Assembly (NCBI RefSeq): GCF_000766795.1
Contig: NZ_JPDS01000002.1
Coordinates: 1,369,001-1,433,000 of the forward strand
Reading direction: 5' to 3'
DNA from: Polaribacter sp. Hel1_85
GTDB taxonomy: Bacteria > Bacteroidota > Bacteroidia > Flavobacteriales > Flavobacteriaceae
DNA length: 64,000 nucleotides
A program made the position numbers and the translations under genes. Shown piece after piece: positions 1-7,023 of the stretch; position 1 is the first letter of the stretch, and each line of letters opens with the position of its first letter. The notes under the pieces are model-generated. The model did not search any database. It saw only the letters and a program-made list of their open reading frames with translations, and was not told where the DNA came from.

Positions 1-54
1 TTCAGCAACTGCTTTTAAGATTGATTTATGTAAAGGTAATTCAGAAAACTGCAT
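1..54 (-). CDS. DEAD-box RNA helicase, N-terminus only (cut by window edge)
   Basis: Reading leftwards from an ATG at 54-52, the 18 visible codons give MQFSELPLHKSILKAVAE. This has the shape of the start of a DEAD-box helicase: a conserved Phe followed by a short L-x-L-x(3)-I/L-x-x-A-V helix just before the Q motif. RhlE-type proteins of Bacteroidota begin this way. The gene runs off the left edge, so the Q motif itself, Walker A and DEAD box cannot be seen. The call rests on the N-terminal pattern only. Confidence 0.6.
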   Translation of the reverse strand, partial: MQFSELPLHKSILKAVAE

Positions 55-144
55 TGATTATTTTTTAATGCAAAGGTAGTTTAAAAGAAACTATTGTTTT
101 TGTTGATTTTTGCATTTTAAAAAAGTAGCTTTTTATAGAATCTA

Positions 145-178
145 CTAACTTAAGATGATTATGAAGTCTGTTTTAAAA
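145..178. repeat. Partial copy of a dispersed REP-like element
   Basis: The 34 bases starting CTAACTTAAGATGATTATGA match, with a handful of substitutions, the left half of the inverted repeat at 10958-11046. The copy lacks the TTCG outer end and the right arm, so it looks like a decayed fragment between the helicase and esterase genes. Confidence 0.55.
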
Positions 179-190
179 TAAAAAATAAAT

Positions 191-832
191 CTACAAACGT
201 TCTTCAATCCATTTTCTAAAACTATAAAAATTCTGTGGAGCAACTCCGTGTCCAACAGGGTATTCAGAATATACATTGTTTAAACCTAAGTTGTCTAGAA
301 AAGGTTTGTTTTTCCTAGCCCATTCTACAGGTAAAACTTGGTCTACAGAACCATGAGAACCATAATAATCCGTTTTAATTTCTTTAGAAATAGTTTCAGG
401 AAGTAATTCAGTATTTACATAACCGCTTAACGCAATTACATGTTGTACCTTATTAGGGTAGAAAAAGCTTAAAGAGTAGCTTAAAATTGCGCCTTGACTA
501 AAACCTAATAAAAATGTTTTTTCAGGGTTTGTATTGTATTTTGTCTTTATTTCATCAATAAAAACAGCTATTTTATCTATAGATTCTTTTGCTTGTATTA
601 AATCTGAAAACTTACCGTTTTTGTCATCAAAATTAATAGAATACCAAGCGTAACTTCTACCTCCCATTGGTAGAGGTGCTTGTGCGCTAATAATTAAAAA
701 CTCATCTGGTAATTCTTCTGCAAAAGAAAATAAATCTTGTTCATTACTACCATAACCATGTAATAAAATTAATAAAGGCGGGTTTTCAACTGCTGTTATT
801 GGTTGTCTTACTAGGTATTGTAAATCGCTCAT
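191..832 (-). CDS. Alpha/beta hydrolase, phospholipase/carboxylesterase family
   Basis: A 213-residue cytosolic serine hydrolase of the small carboxylesterase family (YpfH/acyl-protein thioesterase-like). Visible landmarks are the early LLILLHGYGSN oxyanion-hole segment, the nucleophile elbow GFSQGA near residue 114, an Asp in the SVDQVLP segment and a late catalytic His in YPVGHGV. Length is normal for the family. It has no signal peptide. It lies 22 bp after the DUF4870-like gene and is the last gene of a long minus-strand run. Substrate is not predictable; short-chain acyl esters are typical. Confidence 0.85.
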   Translation of the reverse strand: MSDLQYLVRQPITAVENPPLLILLHGYGSNEQDLFSFAEELPDEFLIISAQAPLPMGGRSYAWYSINFDDKNGKFSDLIQAKESIDKIAVFIDEIKTKYNTNPEKTFLLGFSQGAILSYSLSFFYPNKVQHVIALSGYVNTELLPETISKEIKTDYYGSHGSVDQVLPVEWARKNKPFLDNLGLNNVYSEYPVGHGVAPQNFYSFRKWIEERL

Positions 833-854
833 TCTTTGACTACTTTTTTAGAGA

Positions 855-1181
855 TTAAATGTTTTTAAACCAATCTTGAAATTGATCACCTAAAACGGGT
901 ACACTTTTTTCTTCACCTTTTATAGCTCCTATCAAAGAAATTACCCATAAAACGAAAATAATAAATCCTACTATTGCACCTGCGGTAGATCCTATGAATT
1001 TATAAATGATCCATCCATTTAAAATTTGTAATAAGTTTAATCCTATCATTTGTCTTATGTAAAAACTCGCAAAATAATTTTTCTTACTATTATTCATAAA
1101 AAAAGCTATAATTAGTCCAATAACCCATAAATGGCTAATAATTGCTGTTGTTTTTCCTTCGTTTGCTGTATGATTTTCCAT
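855..1181 (-). CDS. DUF4870-like small membrane protein
   Basis: A 108-residue integral membrane protein with about three hydrophobic segments (near residues 13-29, 45-60 and 66-86). It has the family pattern of an N-terminal SHL segment, a central F-x-x-(R/H)-Q-M-x-G-L-N helix and a C-terminal VPVLGDQFQDWF tail, as in DUF4870/TIC20-like proteins of Bacteroidota. Function of the family is unknown. It sits only 5 bp downstream of the PyrC-like gene and is probably co-transcribed with it. Confidence 0.7.
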   Translation of the reverse strand: MENHTANEGKTTAIISHLWVIGLIIAFFMNNSKKNYFASFYIRQMIGLNLLQILNGWIIYKFIGSTAGAIVGFIIFVLWVISLIGAIKGEEKSVPVLGDQFQDWFKNI

Positions 1182-1186
1182 GATAT

Positions 1187-2443
1187 TTAATTTATTATTA
1201 GTTGGTTGTTAGCGTAAATTCCATATGCTTTTCCTTTTAAACTTTTATTTAAAAAAGCACTATTTTTTGAGGTTGATAAAATATCTTTTTTGTTAAAAGT
1301 ATATTCATTTTCTGGATTAAATAAAGTAATTTCTGCTTTATTTTGTTCTTTGATAGAGTAATTTTCTAAACCAAAAATTGCTTTTGGTTTTGTTGTAATA
1401 GTTTCAATAAAGTTGTCTAATTCTAAAACTGAATTTATAGCTCCAAAAGCACTTTCTAAACCAATAGTTCCATCTTTTGCTTCGCTAAATTCTAGTTTTT
1501 TATGTTCAATATCAATAGGATTATGGTCTGAGGTAATTATGTCAATAACTCCAGATTTAATTCCTTTTTGTAAAGCTTTAACATCCGTTTTAGTTCTTAA
1601 AGGAGGATTTACCTTAAAATTACTATCAAAACCATGTAATTCATCATCATTTAATGTTAAATGATGTGCAGAAACACTGCAAGTTACTTGTAATCCTTTC
1701 TTTTTTGCTTCTTTAATTAAGCTTACAGATTTTGCAGTAGAAATAGTTGGGATATGTAACTTTCCATCTGTATATTCTAATAAAAATAAATCTCTAGCAA
1801 TTTGTATATGTTCTGCTAAAGCAGGAATTCCTTTGAGTCCAAGTTTTGTGCTGTTAATTCCTTCATTTGCAATTCCTTCTCCAGCAATAGAATTGTTTTT
1901 AGGAAAGCTAAAAACCAAACCATCAAAATTTTGAGCATACAAAAGTGCAATTTTCATTAAATTATCATTTGCAATGGGCTTATTGTAATCTCCAAAAGCG
2001 ATGGCGCCAGATTGTTGCATGTCAAACAATTCTGCCATTTCTATACCTTTGCTTTTTTGTGTTAAAGCAGCAATAGGGTAGAGGTTTGTAGCAAAACCAT
2101 TTGCTTTGTGTAATAAATACTCAACCGCAGCTTTATTATCAATTACAGGGTTAGAGTTTGCATTTATTGCAACAGCAGTAAAACCGCTCTTTGCAGCAAC
2201 ATTTAATCCATTTTTAATAGTTTCTCTTTCTTCAAAACCTGGTTCTCCAAAAGAAACACTAGTATCAAACCAACCACAAGAAACATGTAAGTTATCTAGC
2301 TCTACTAACTGATAGCTGTCTTTTTTTGTGATAGAATCAGCTATTTTATCAATGATTCCGTTGATAATTAAAATGTCTTTTTGTTGATTATGATATGGGC
2401 TTGAAGGGTCTATAATCGTTGCCGATTTTATAAGCGTGGTCAT
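1187..2443 (-). CDS. Dihydroorotase-like protein lacking the metal-binding histidines
   Basis: A 418-residue amidohydrolase-fold protein with the full-length architecture of class I dihydroorotase (PyrC). The family metal-binding HxH before the R-EPG signature is replaced: here the segment reads DTSVSFGEPG, so both His are Ser and the substrate-binding Arg is Gly. The later His of the VCHVST-type strand is Thr (HIPTIST), and the HCED-type His is also absent. The Asp residues of AFGDYN and TSDHNP remain. By comparison with catalytic PyrC it should not hold the usual zinc site. Its start overlaps the 3' end of the BatA-like gene by 4 bp. It may be a structural partner, as for the non-catalytic PyrC of Pseudomonas ATCase, but this is inference. 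A true pyrC would have to lie elsewhere. Confidence 0.8.
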   Translation of the reverse strand: MTTLIKSATIIDPSSPYHNQQKDILIINGIIDKIADSITKKDSYQLVELDNLHVSCGWFDTSVSFGEPGFEERETIKNGLNVAAKSGFTAVAINANSNPVIDNKAAVEYLLHKANGFATNLYPIAALTQKSKGIEMAELFDMQQSGAIAFGDYNKPIANDNLMKIALLYAQNFDGLVFSFPKNNSIAGEGIANEGINSTKLGLKGIPALAEHIQIARDLFLLEYTDGKLHIPTISTAKSVSLIKEAKKKGLQVTCSVSAHHLTLNDDELHGFDSNFKVNPPLRTKTDVKALQKGIKSGVIDIITSDHNPIDIEHKKLEFSEAKDGTIGLESAFGAINSVLELDNFIETITTKPKAIFGLENYSIKEQNKAEITLFNPENEYTFNKKDILSTSKNSAFLNKSLKGKAYGIYANNQLIIN

Positions 2444-4389
2444 GGTTTATAGAATTTTAAAATCAAAATTTCTAGTAGCAAAGATACAATTGCCAGCGCT
2501 AAAAACCATTTCCAAAGCCAATGAACTTCATTTTTTTTATTTATTTCTTGAAAAATATCGGAAATAGAACTAGAAACGGTAATATTTTTATTTGCTTTTT
2601 TCAAATCATTTAAATCCATAAAGTTTAGTAAGCTTTCTTCTTTTGGATAATTATAAGCTAATTTCTGTATAGTGTCATTGTTTTTTAAAATACTATACAG
2701 GCCAGATTTTAAAGGCTGGTTTTTTGTAATGATGCTAACTTTATCCTGAAATTTCTGTTGCAAAGGAATAAAAGAAATTTCTGAGTTAGCAATTCTTAAG
2801 ACCTTATCTTTATCAATGATTGTTTTAATATCAATTTTGTTTTCAGTAGCAACTCTGTAAAATAATTGAGGATGTTTAAAACTCAATTTCCCGAAGTTGT
2901 AAAAAACAGGAACAATTAATGGTGAATTAATGAAATTGCTATTTTTTCTATCTAAAGAACTTGAGATCCAATAGACGTTACTTTCTTTATTTTTAATTTG
3001 AGAAATAAAAGATGTATTGTTTTCAAATGAAACAATATTACTTGCGTTTTTTGATGAAATAGGGTAGTGGTTCTTAACAATTGGATATTGAAAATTGGTT
3101 ACCTTTTTTGAAAAAACATTTTGAAATAAAGGATGGGTATAATTGATATTTGTAATCTTTAAAGTATCAATTTTTTTAGCCTGAATTTTTCCTGCATTTA
3201 ATTTTTTTAGAAATGAATTATAAGAGATAATATCTAAATTTTCATTTGGAATAATAACTAAGTTTCCTCCATTTTTTGAAAACTCAATTATCTTTTTTGA
3301 TACCATTTCTGAAATATCTTCAACCTCATTTAAAACAATTAATTGCTGTTTTAGTATTGAATTGTAGTTGGTGTTTTGAAGTGTAGATTGTGTAAAGTTA
3401 AAGGCTTCTTTATTGTAAATTTTTGAAAGAAAATCTGCTTTCTTTCCAATAGATAAAACATTAATTTTTTGATCGTTTTTAAAGGTGAAATAAAACACGT
3501 TGTCGAACGCAAAAGTATCGCTAAAAGTTGTTGTTATTTTTCCGTTAAATTCTTCTTGGTTTTGAATTTTAAACTCAATTATTTTTTGAGTGTCCTTTTC
3601 AAAAGAGTAGGAGCTTTTGCTAATAAGTTTGGCTTTGTTGTATATTGCTATAGGAATATTGTTTTTTGCTTCACCATGATTTTTTACAAGAACATTTAAA
3701 GTAAAATTACTTGCATTTGAGTTGCTTATAAAAACACTGTCTATTGAAATGTTGTTTTTTGTAGAAGATTCTAATTTTATGGCAGAAAAAGAGGGTGTTA
3801 CATTTGTAAACTCGTTTTTGTAAGTGTTCTGAAAATCAGATATAAGTATTGTCTTATTTAAACTTTTTGTTTCATTATTTAAATTGGCGTTAAATTTTAG
3901 TAAAACTGTAGATAAATCTACTCTTTTTGAAGTTTCTTTAATGTTTAGTAAAACATTTCTTAATTCAGTTTTTGTAATTTTATCATAAAAACCTGAATTT
4001 GTCTGCAACGAATATACATCTTTTTCTGAAACATTTTCTATAATTTCTTGTGCCGATATTTGTAGTAAATTTCCTTTTTCACCTTTAGTATTTGTACTTA
4101 AGGAATTGTCTAAGTATATAAAATTATGTTGCTTTTTGTTTGATGTTTTGTTGCTAAAATAAGGTTGAGAAAATGCAAAAATTATCGCTGTAAATAAAAG
4201 CATTCTAGAAGCTAAAATTAACCACTTTTTTATGCGTGAACTTTTACGTGTTTGCTGCGCTAATTTTTGTAAAAATGCAACGTTTGTAAATGGTACTTTT
4301 ATAAATTTTTGTAGTTGAAAAAGATGTACTAAAATAGGAATAATTAGTAGTCCTAAAAAGTATAAGATTTCTGGATTTTTAAATTGCAT
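2440..4389 (-). CDS. BatA-domain membrane protein
   Basis: A 649-residue membrane protein. The N-terminus has the aerotolerance/BatA pattern: a first hydrophobic helix (FLGLLIIPILVHLFQLQ), a K-x-VPFTNVAFLQ segment, then basic residues and a second TM helix near 60-77. A degenerate vWA-like strand follows (IYLDNSLSTN). The body is a long periplasmic domain with a ThuA/glutaminase-like middle, and a last TM helix lies near 627-643 before a short tail. BatA-type proteins in Bacteroidota have been linked to oxygen tolerance and envelope assembly, but no activity is established for this class. It overlaps the PyrC-like gene by 4 bp, a conserved arrangement in flavobacteria as I recall. Confidence 0.75.
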   Translation of the reverse strand: MQFKNPEILYFLGLLIIPILVHLFQLQKFIKVPFTNVAFLQKLAQQTRKSSRIKKWLILASRMLLFTAIIFAFSQPYFSNKTSNKKQHNFIYLDNSLSTNTKGEKGNLLQISAQEIIENVSEKDVYSLQTNSGFYDKITKTELRNVLLNIKETSKRVDLSTVLLKFNANLNNETKSLNKTILISDFQNTYKNEFTNVTPSFSAIKLESSTKNNISIDSVFISNSNASNFTLNVLVKNHGEAKNNIPIAIYNKAKLISKSSYSFEKDTQKIIEFKIQNQEEFNGKITTTFSDTFAFDNVFYFTFKNDQKINVLSIGKKADFLSKIYNKEAFNFTQSTLQNTNYNSILKQQLIVLNEVEDISEMVSKKIIEFSKNGGNLVIIPNENLDIISYNSFLKKLNAGKIQAKKIDTLKITNINYTHPLFQNVFSKKVTNFQYPIVKNHYPISSKNASNIVSFENNTSFISQIKNKESNVYWISSSLDRKNSNFINSPLIVPVFYNFGKLSFKHPQLFYRVATENKIDIKTIIDKDKVLRIANSEISFIPLQQKFQDKVSIITKNQPLKSGLYSILKNNDTIQKLAYNYPKEESLLNFMDLNDLKKANKNITVSSSISDIFQEINKKNEVHWLWKWFLALAIVSLLLEILILKFYKP

Positions 4390-4465
4390 TTATTTTTTCA
4401 CGTATTTTCTAAAATACTAATTTATTATAAAAATTATAAAGAGTAGACTAGTTGTTAACTACTAA

Positions 4466-5230
4466 TTAAAACTTTTCAAAAACACCTAAACCAAATAATG
4501 CGAAGTCATATTTTACAGGATCATTTTTGTCTAATTTTCGTAAATTATTATCGAGTTCAGAAAGTGCTTTCCAGTCGTTTTGTTTTCGTAAAAGTAGTTT
4601 TAATTTTCTGGCAACATTTCCAGAATGTACATCTAAAGGACAAGATAAATTTGCCGGTTTGTGAGTTTGCCAAATCCCAAAATCTACACCCGAATTATCT
4701 TTTCTAACCATCCAACGTAAAAACATATTTATTCTCTTAGCAGCAGAATTTTTCAAGGGATCAGAAATATGTTTTTTTGTTCTTTGATGATGAGAAACTT
4801 CAAAAAACACCTGTTTTAAGTGATGTATAGCATTCTTATATGTTGTATCATTACCTTTAATAGATAATGCGTTTTCCAGCCCTTTATGGTCGCTGTAAAT
4901 GTTTTTTAGTGATATTATAAACTGTTGTAAATCTATTGCGTTAAAAGTTCTATGAACAAAACCTTCTAAAGACTTTAAATCATTTTCTTGATGGTTTAAG
5001 ATAAAATCATAGGGAGCGTTATCAAGTAAATCCATCATTTTAGTTGCATTTTTGATAATCATTTTTCTGTTTCCCCAAGAAATGGTAGCTGTTAAAAAAG
5101 CGGCAATTTCAATATCTTCTTTTTTAGAAAATTGATGTGGTATTTGAATTGGATCTGATTCTATAAATTTAGGATTGTTATAAAGCTTTACTTTCTCATC
5201 TAAGAATTCTTTTAGTTCAGATTTCTTCAT
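4466..5230 (-). CDS. TIGR02757 family protein (DUF2400)
   Basis: A 254-residue soluble protein recognised by the family landmarks. These are the early SDPIQIPHQF segment, the ISWGNRKMI helix, NMFLRWMVRKD near residue 170, CPLDVHSGNVAR near 197, and the C-terminal NDPVKYDFALFGLGV tail. The arrangement resembles a helix-hairpin-helix DNA glycosylase relative, but the biochemical role is unknown. It follows the preceding ORF by 3 bp and is part of the run downstream of the LolD-like ATPase gene. Confidence 0.85.
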   Translation of the reverse strand: MKKSELKEFLDEKVKLYNNPKFIESDPIQIPHQFSKKEDIEIAAFLTATISWGNRKMIIKNATKMMDLLDNAPYDFILNHQENDLKSLEGFVHRTFNAIDLQQFIISLKNIYSDHKGLENALSIKGNDTTYKNAIHHLKQVFFEVSHHQRTKKHISDPLKNSAAKRINMFLRWMVRKDNSGVDFGIWQTHKPANLSCPLDVHSGNVARKLKLLLRKQNDWKALSELDNNLRKLDKNDPVKYDFALFGLGVFEKF

Positions 5231-5233
5231 TTT

Positions 5234-5824
5234 TTATAATTTAATTCCAAATTTGAATCCTAATGAATAGTTTAAAAATGATTTTTTTTCATAACTTTTA
5301 AAACGTTTATAATCAAATAACGATATATCATCAGAAAAATTAGTTTGATGGATAAGCTTATTATATTCTAAGTTTATATGTTGATATTTTTTAGTTCTTA
5401 CGCCTAAGCCAGAATAAAAGTCGAAATAAAATTTTTCTCCAATAGGTACAAGTAATCCATACTTTAAATTAATTATTGTTACGGTTTTTTTAGTAGCAAA
5501 ATCATCGGTTATGTACTCGTGTGTATCTATATCGTTAATTACGGTATAATTAATGTAGTCATTATATTGGCTTTTTATTGTGCGAACTTCAAGTGCTAAA
5601 TATTCGTTTAAATGAACATTGTTTGTTAGGTTGATGTTATTGTAAAACTTTGTTTCAAATCTATAAGTACTTGCTTTTTCTTTTAGGTATAAAACATTAG
5701 AGTCACTATTGGGATAACTTGTATTTCTAAAACCATATTCAGCGCTTAAACTTATATTGTCTTTTATAAAATATTCTGTACCTAAGGTCCCCATAGGTAT
5801 GGAAATAAAATCAAGAAACTGCAA
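5234..5824 (-). CDS. Beta-barrel-like ORF with TTG start (possibly C-terminal half of a split gene)
   Basis: A 196-residue reading frame with alternating aromatic/hydrophobic strands (GTEYFIKDNISLSAEYGFR, YGLLVPIGEKFYFDFYSGLG) like an outer-membrane beta barrel of the DUF3575 type. The ATG-less start is TTG, there is no signal peptide, and the same frame stays open upstream to about 5879. It thus overlaps the end of the lipoprotein gene, across a run of nine A's on the coding strand (5869-5877). Losing one A would join the two frames into a single protein of about 340 residues. It is either a separate translationally coupled gene, a recent frameshift, or a slippage product. Confidence 0.6.
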   Translation of the reverse strand: MQFLDFISIPMGTLGTEYFIKDNISLSAEYGFRNTSYPNSDSNVLYLKEKASTYRFETKFYNNINLTNNVHLNEYLALEVRTIKSQYNDYINYTVINDIDTHEYITDDFATKKTVTIINLKYGLLVPIGEKFYFDFYSGLGVRTKKYQHINLEYNKLIHQTNFSDDISLFDYKRFKSYEKKSFLNYSLGFKFGIKL

Positions 5825-5852
5825 AGGGGATGTGTATATGAAAAATTTATTT

Positions 5853-6263
5853 TTAGGAAGTAGTGCTATTTTTTTTTGTACTTAAAATTATTTTTTTTGT
5901 AATACTATCTGTAGCAAAATGCAAATTATGTTTATAGGTAAAACGTTTGTCTGTAGTAAAGTCAACAAGTATTCCAATACCATAATTATTAAAAATATTA
6001 AGCCAAAAGAAATTAGATAATTTTCGTTTTAAATAAAATTTTTCTTTTAAGCTATCTTTTAAAACTGTAATCGTTAACGTTTTTTTAGAACGAACAGGTT
6101 TTATAATTACTCCTTTTCTATTGATAGATAGTGTGTCTTTTTCATAAATAATTTTACTTTCTTTATCTGCTGAAATTTTAACAGAAGTCTTTTTACCATT
6201 TAATATGGATGCACAAGAATTTAAGATTAGAATCGTAATTAAAGATAGACCTAACTTTTTCAT
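5853..6263 (-). CDS. Small lipoprotein (SCAS-type)
   Basis: A 136-residue predicted lipoprotein: lipobox LILNSC near residue 17, then CASILNGKKTSVKI. This opening is typical of a Bacteroidota family that carries a PEGA-like domain followed by an N(F/I)FNNYGIGILVDFTT hydrophobic hairpin, as seen here near residue 90-107. It begins 6 bp after the LolD-like gene. Its frame ends directly after an A9 run, and the next ORF continues in the alternative frame (see 5234-5824). No specific function is known. Confidence 0.7.
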   Translation of the reverse strand: MKKLGLSLITILILNSCASILNGKKTSVKISADKESKIIYEKDTLSINRKGVIIKPVRSKKTLTITVLKDSLKEKFYLKRKLSNFFWLNIFNNYGIGILVDFTTDKRFTYKHNLHFATDSITKKIILSTKKNSTTS

Positions 6264-6269
6264 ATTTGG

Positions 6270-6929
6270 TTAAATTATTTTTCCATCTTTCATAGTCAAC
6301 TTTCTGTCTGCCATGTTTGCCAATTCTTCATTATGAGTAATGATTACAAAGGTTTGTCCGAATTCATCACGAAGTTTAAAAAATAGTTCATGTAAGTTTT
6401 TAGCAGACTCACTATCTAAATTTCCACTTGGTTCATCAGCTAAAATAACAGAAGGATTGTTTATTAAAGCTCTAGCAACAGCAACTCTTTGTTGTTCTCC
6501 ACCAGAAAGTTCGTTTGGTTTGTGGCTTATTCTATGAGATAATCCTAAAAATTCAAGAATTTCTTTTGCTCTTTTTTCTGTTTCTTGTTTTGGTTTATTT
6601 CCAATAAAGGCAGGAATACAGACGTTTTCTAAAGCAGTAAACTCTGGTAATAATTGATGAAATTGAAAAATAAAACCAATATGCTTGTTTCTAAAAGAAG
6701 AAAGCTCGTTATCTGCTAGGTTGTTAAGTGAAACGTTGTTTAGTTTTAATTCGTAGTTTTCTTCCTTTTGGGGCTTGTCTAAAGTTCCTAAAATTTGAAG
6801 CAATGTTGTTTTGCCTGCTCCAGAAGGGCCAACAATAGCAACAATTTCTCCTTTTTTTATATGTAAATCTAAACCTTTTAAAACTTCTACATCCCCATAA
6901 TATTTGTGAATGTTTTTACCAATTATCAT
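6270..6929 (-). CDS. ABC transporter ATP-binding protein, LolD/MacB type
   Basis: A 219-residue ABC ATPase. Walker A is GPSGAGKTT near residue 34, the Q-loop [10 protein letters not shown] follows, the signature is [15 protein letters not shown] near 142-155, Walker B is [12 protein letters not shown], and the switch His lies in [10 protein letters not shown]. The [11 protein letters not shown] and GNLDSESA pattern places it in the LolD/FtsE/MacB subgroup, which powers lipoprotein release or mechanotransmission at the inner membrane. No permease is adjacent; the lipoprotein gene downstream is a tempting but unproven link. Confidence 0.88.
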   Translation of the reverse strand: MIIGKNIHKYYGDVEVLKGLDLHIKKGEIVAIVGPSGAGKTTLLQILGTLDKPQKEENYELKLNNVSLNNLADNELSSFRNKHIGFIFQFHQLLPEFTALENVCIPAFIGNKPKQETEKRAKEILEFLGLSHRISHKPNELSGGEQQRVAVARALINNPSVILADEPSGNLDSESAKNLHELFFKLRDEFGQTFVIITHNEELANMADRKLTMKDGKII

Positions 6930-6959
6930 ACTTAAAACTTTGTAACGAATGTATAAAAA

Positions 6960-6995
6960 AGAAATCAGAAAAACGATGAAGCTTTTCTGATTTCT
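6960..6995. terminator. Hairpin between DUF5916 gene and LolD-like operon
   Basis: The arms AGAAATCAGAAAA and TTTTCTGATTTCT pair around a 10-base loop. The hairpin lies 3' of the DUF5916 gene on the minus strand and is followed there by an A/T-rich run, fitting a rho-independent terminator before the LolD-like gene. Confidence 0.6.
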
Positions 6996-7023
6996 AATGA
7001 ACTAAAGATATCAAAATATCTAA

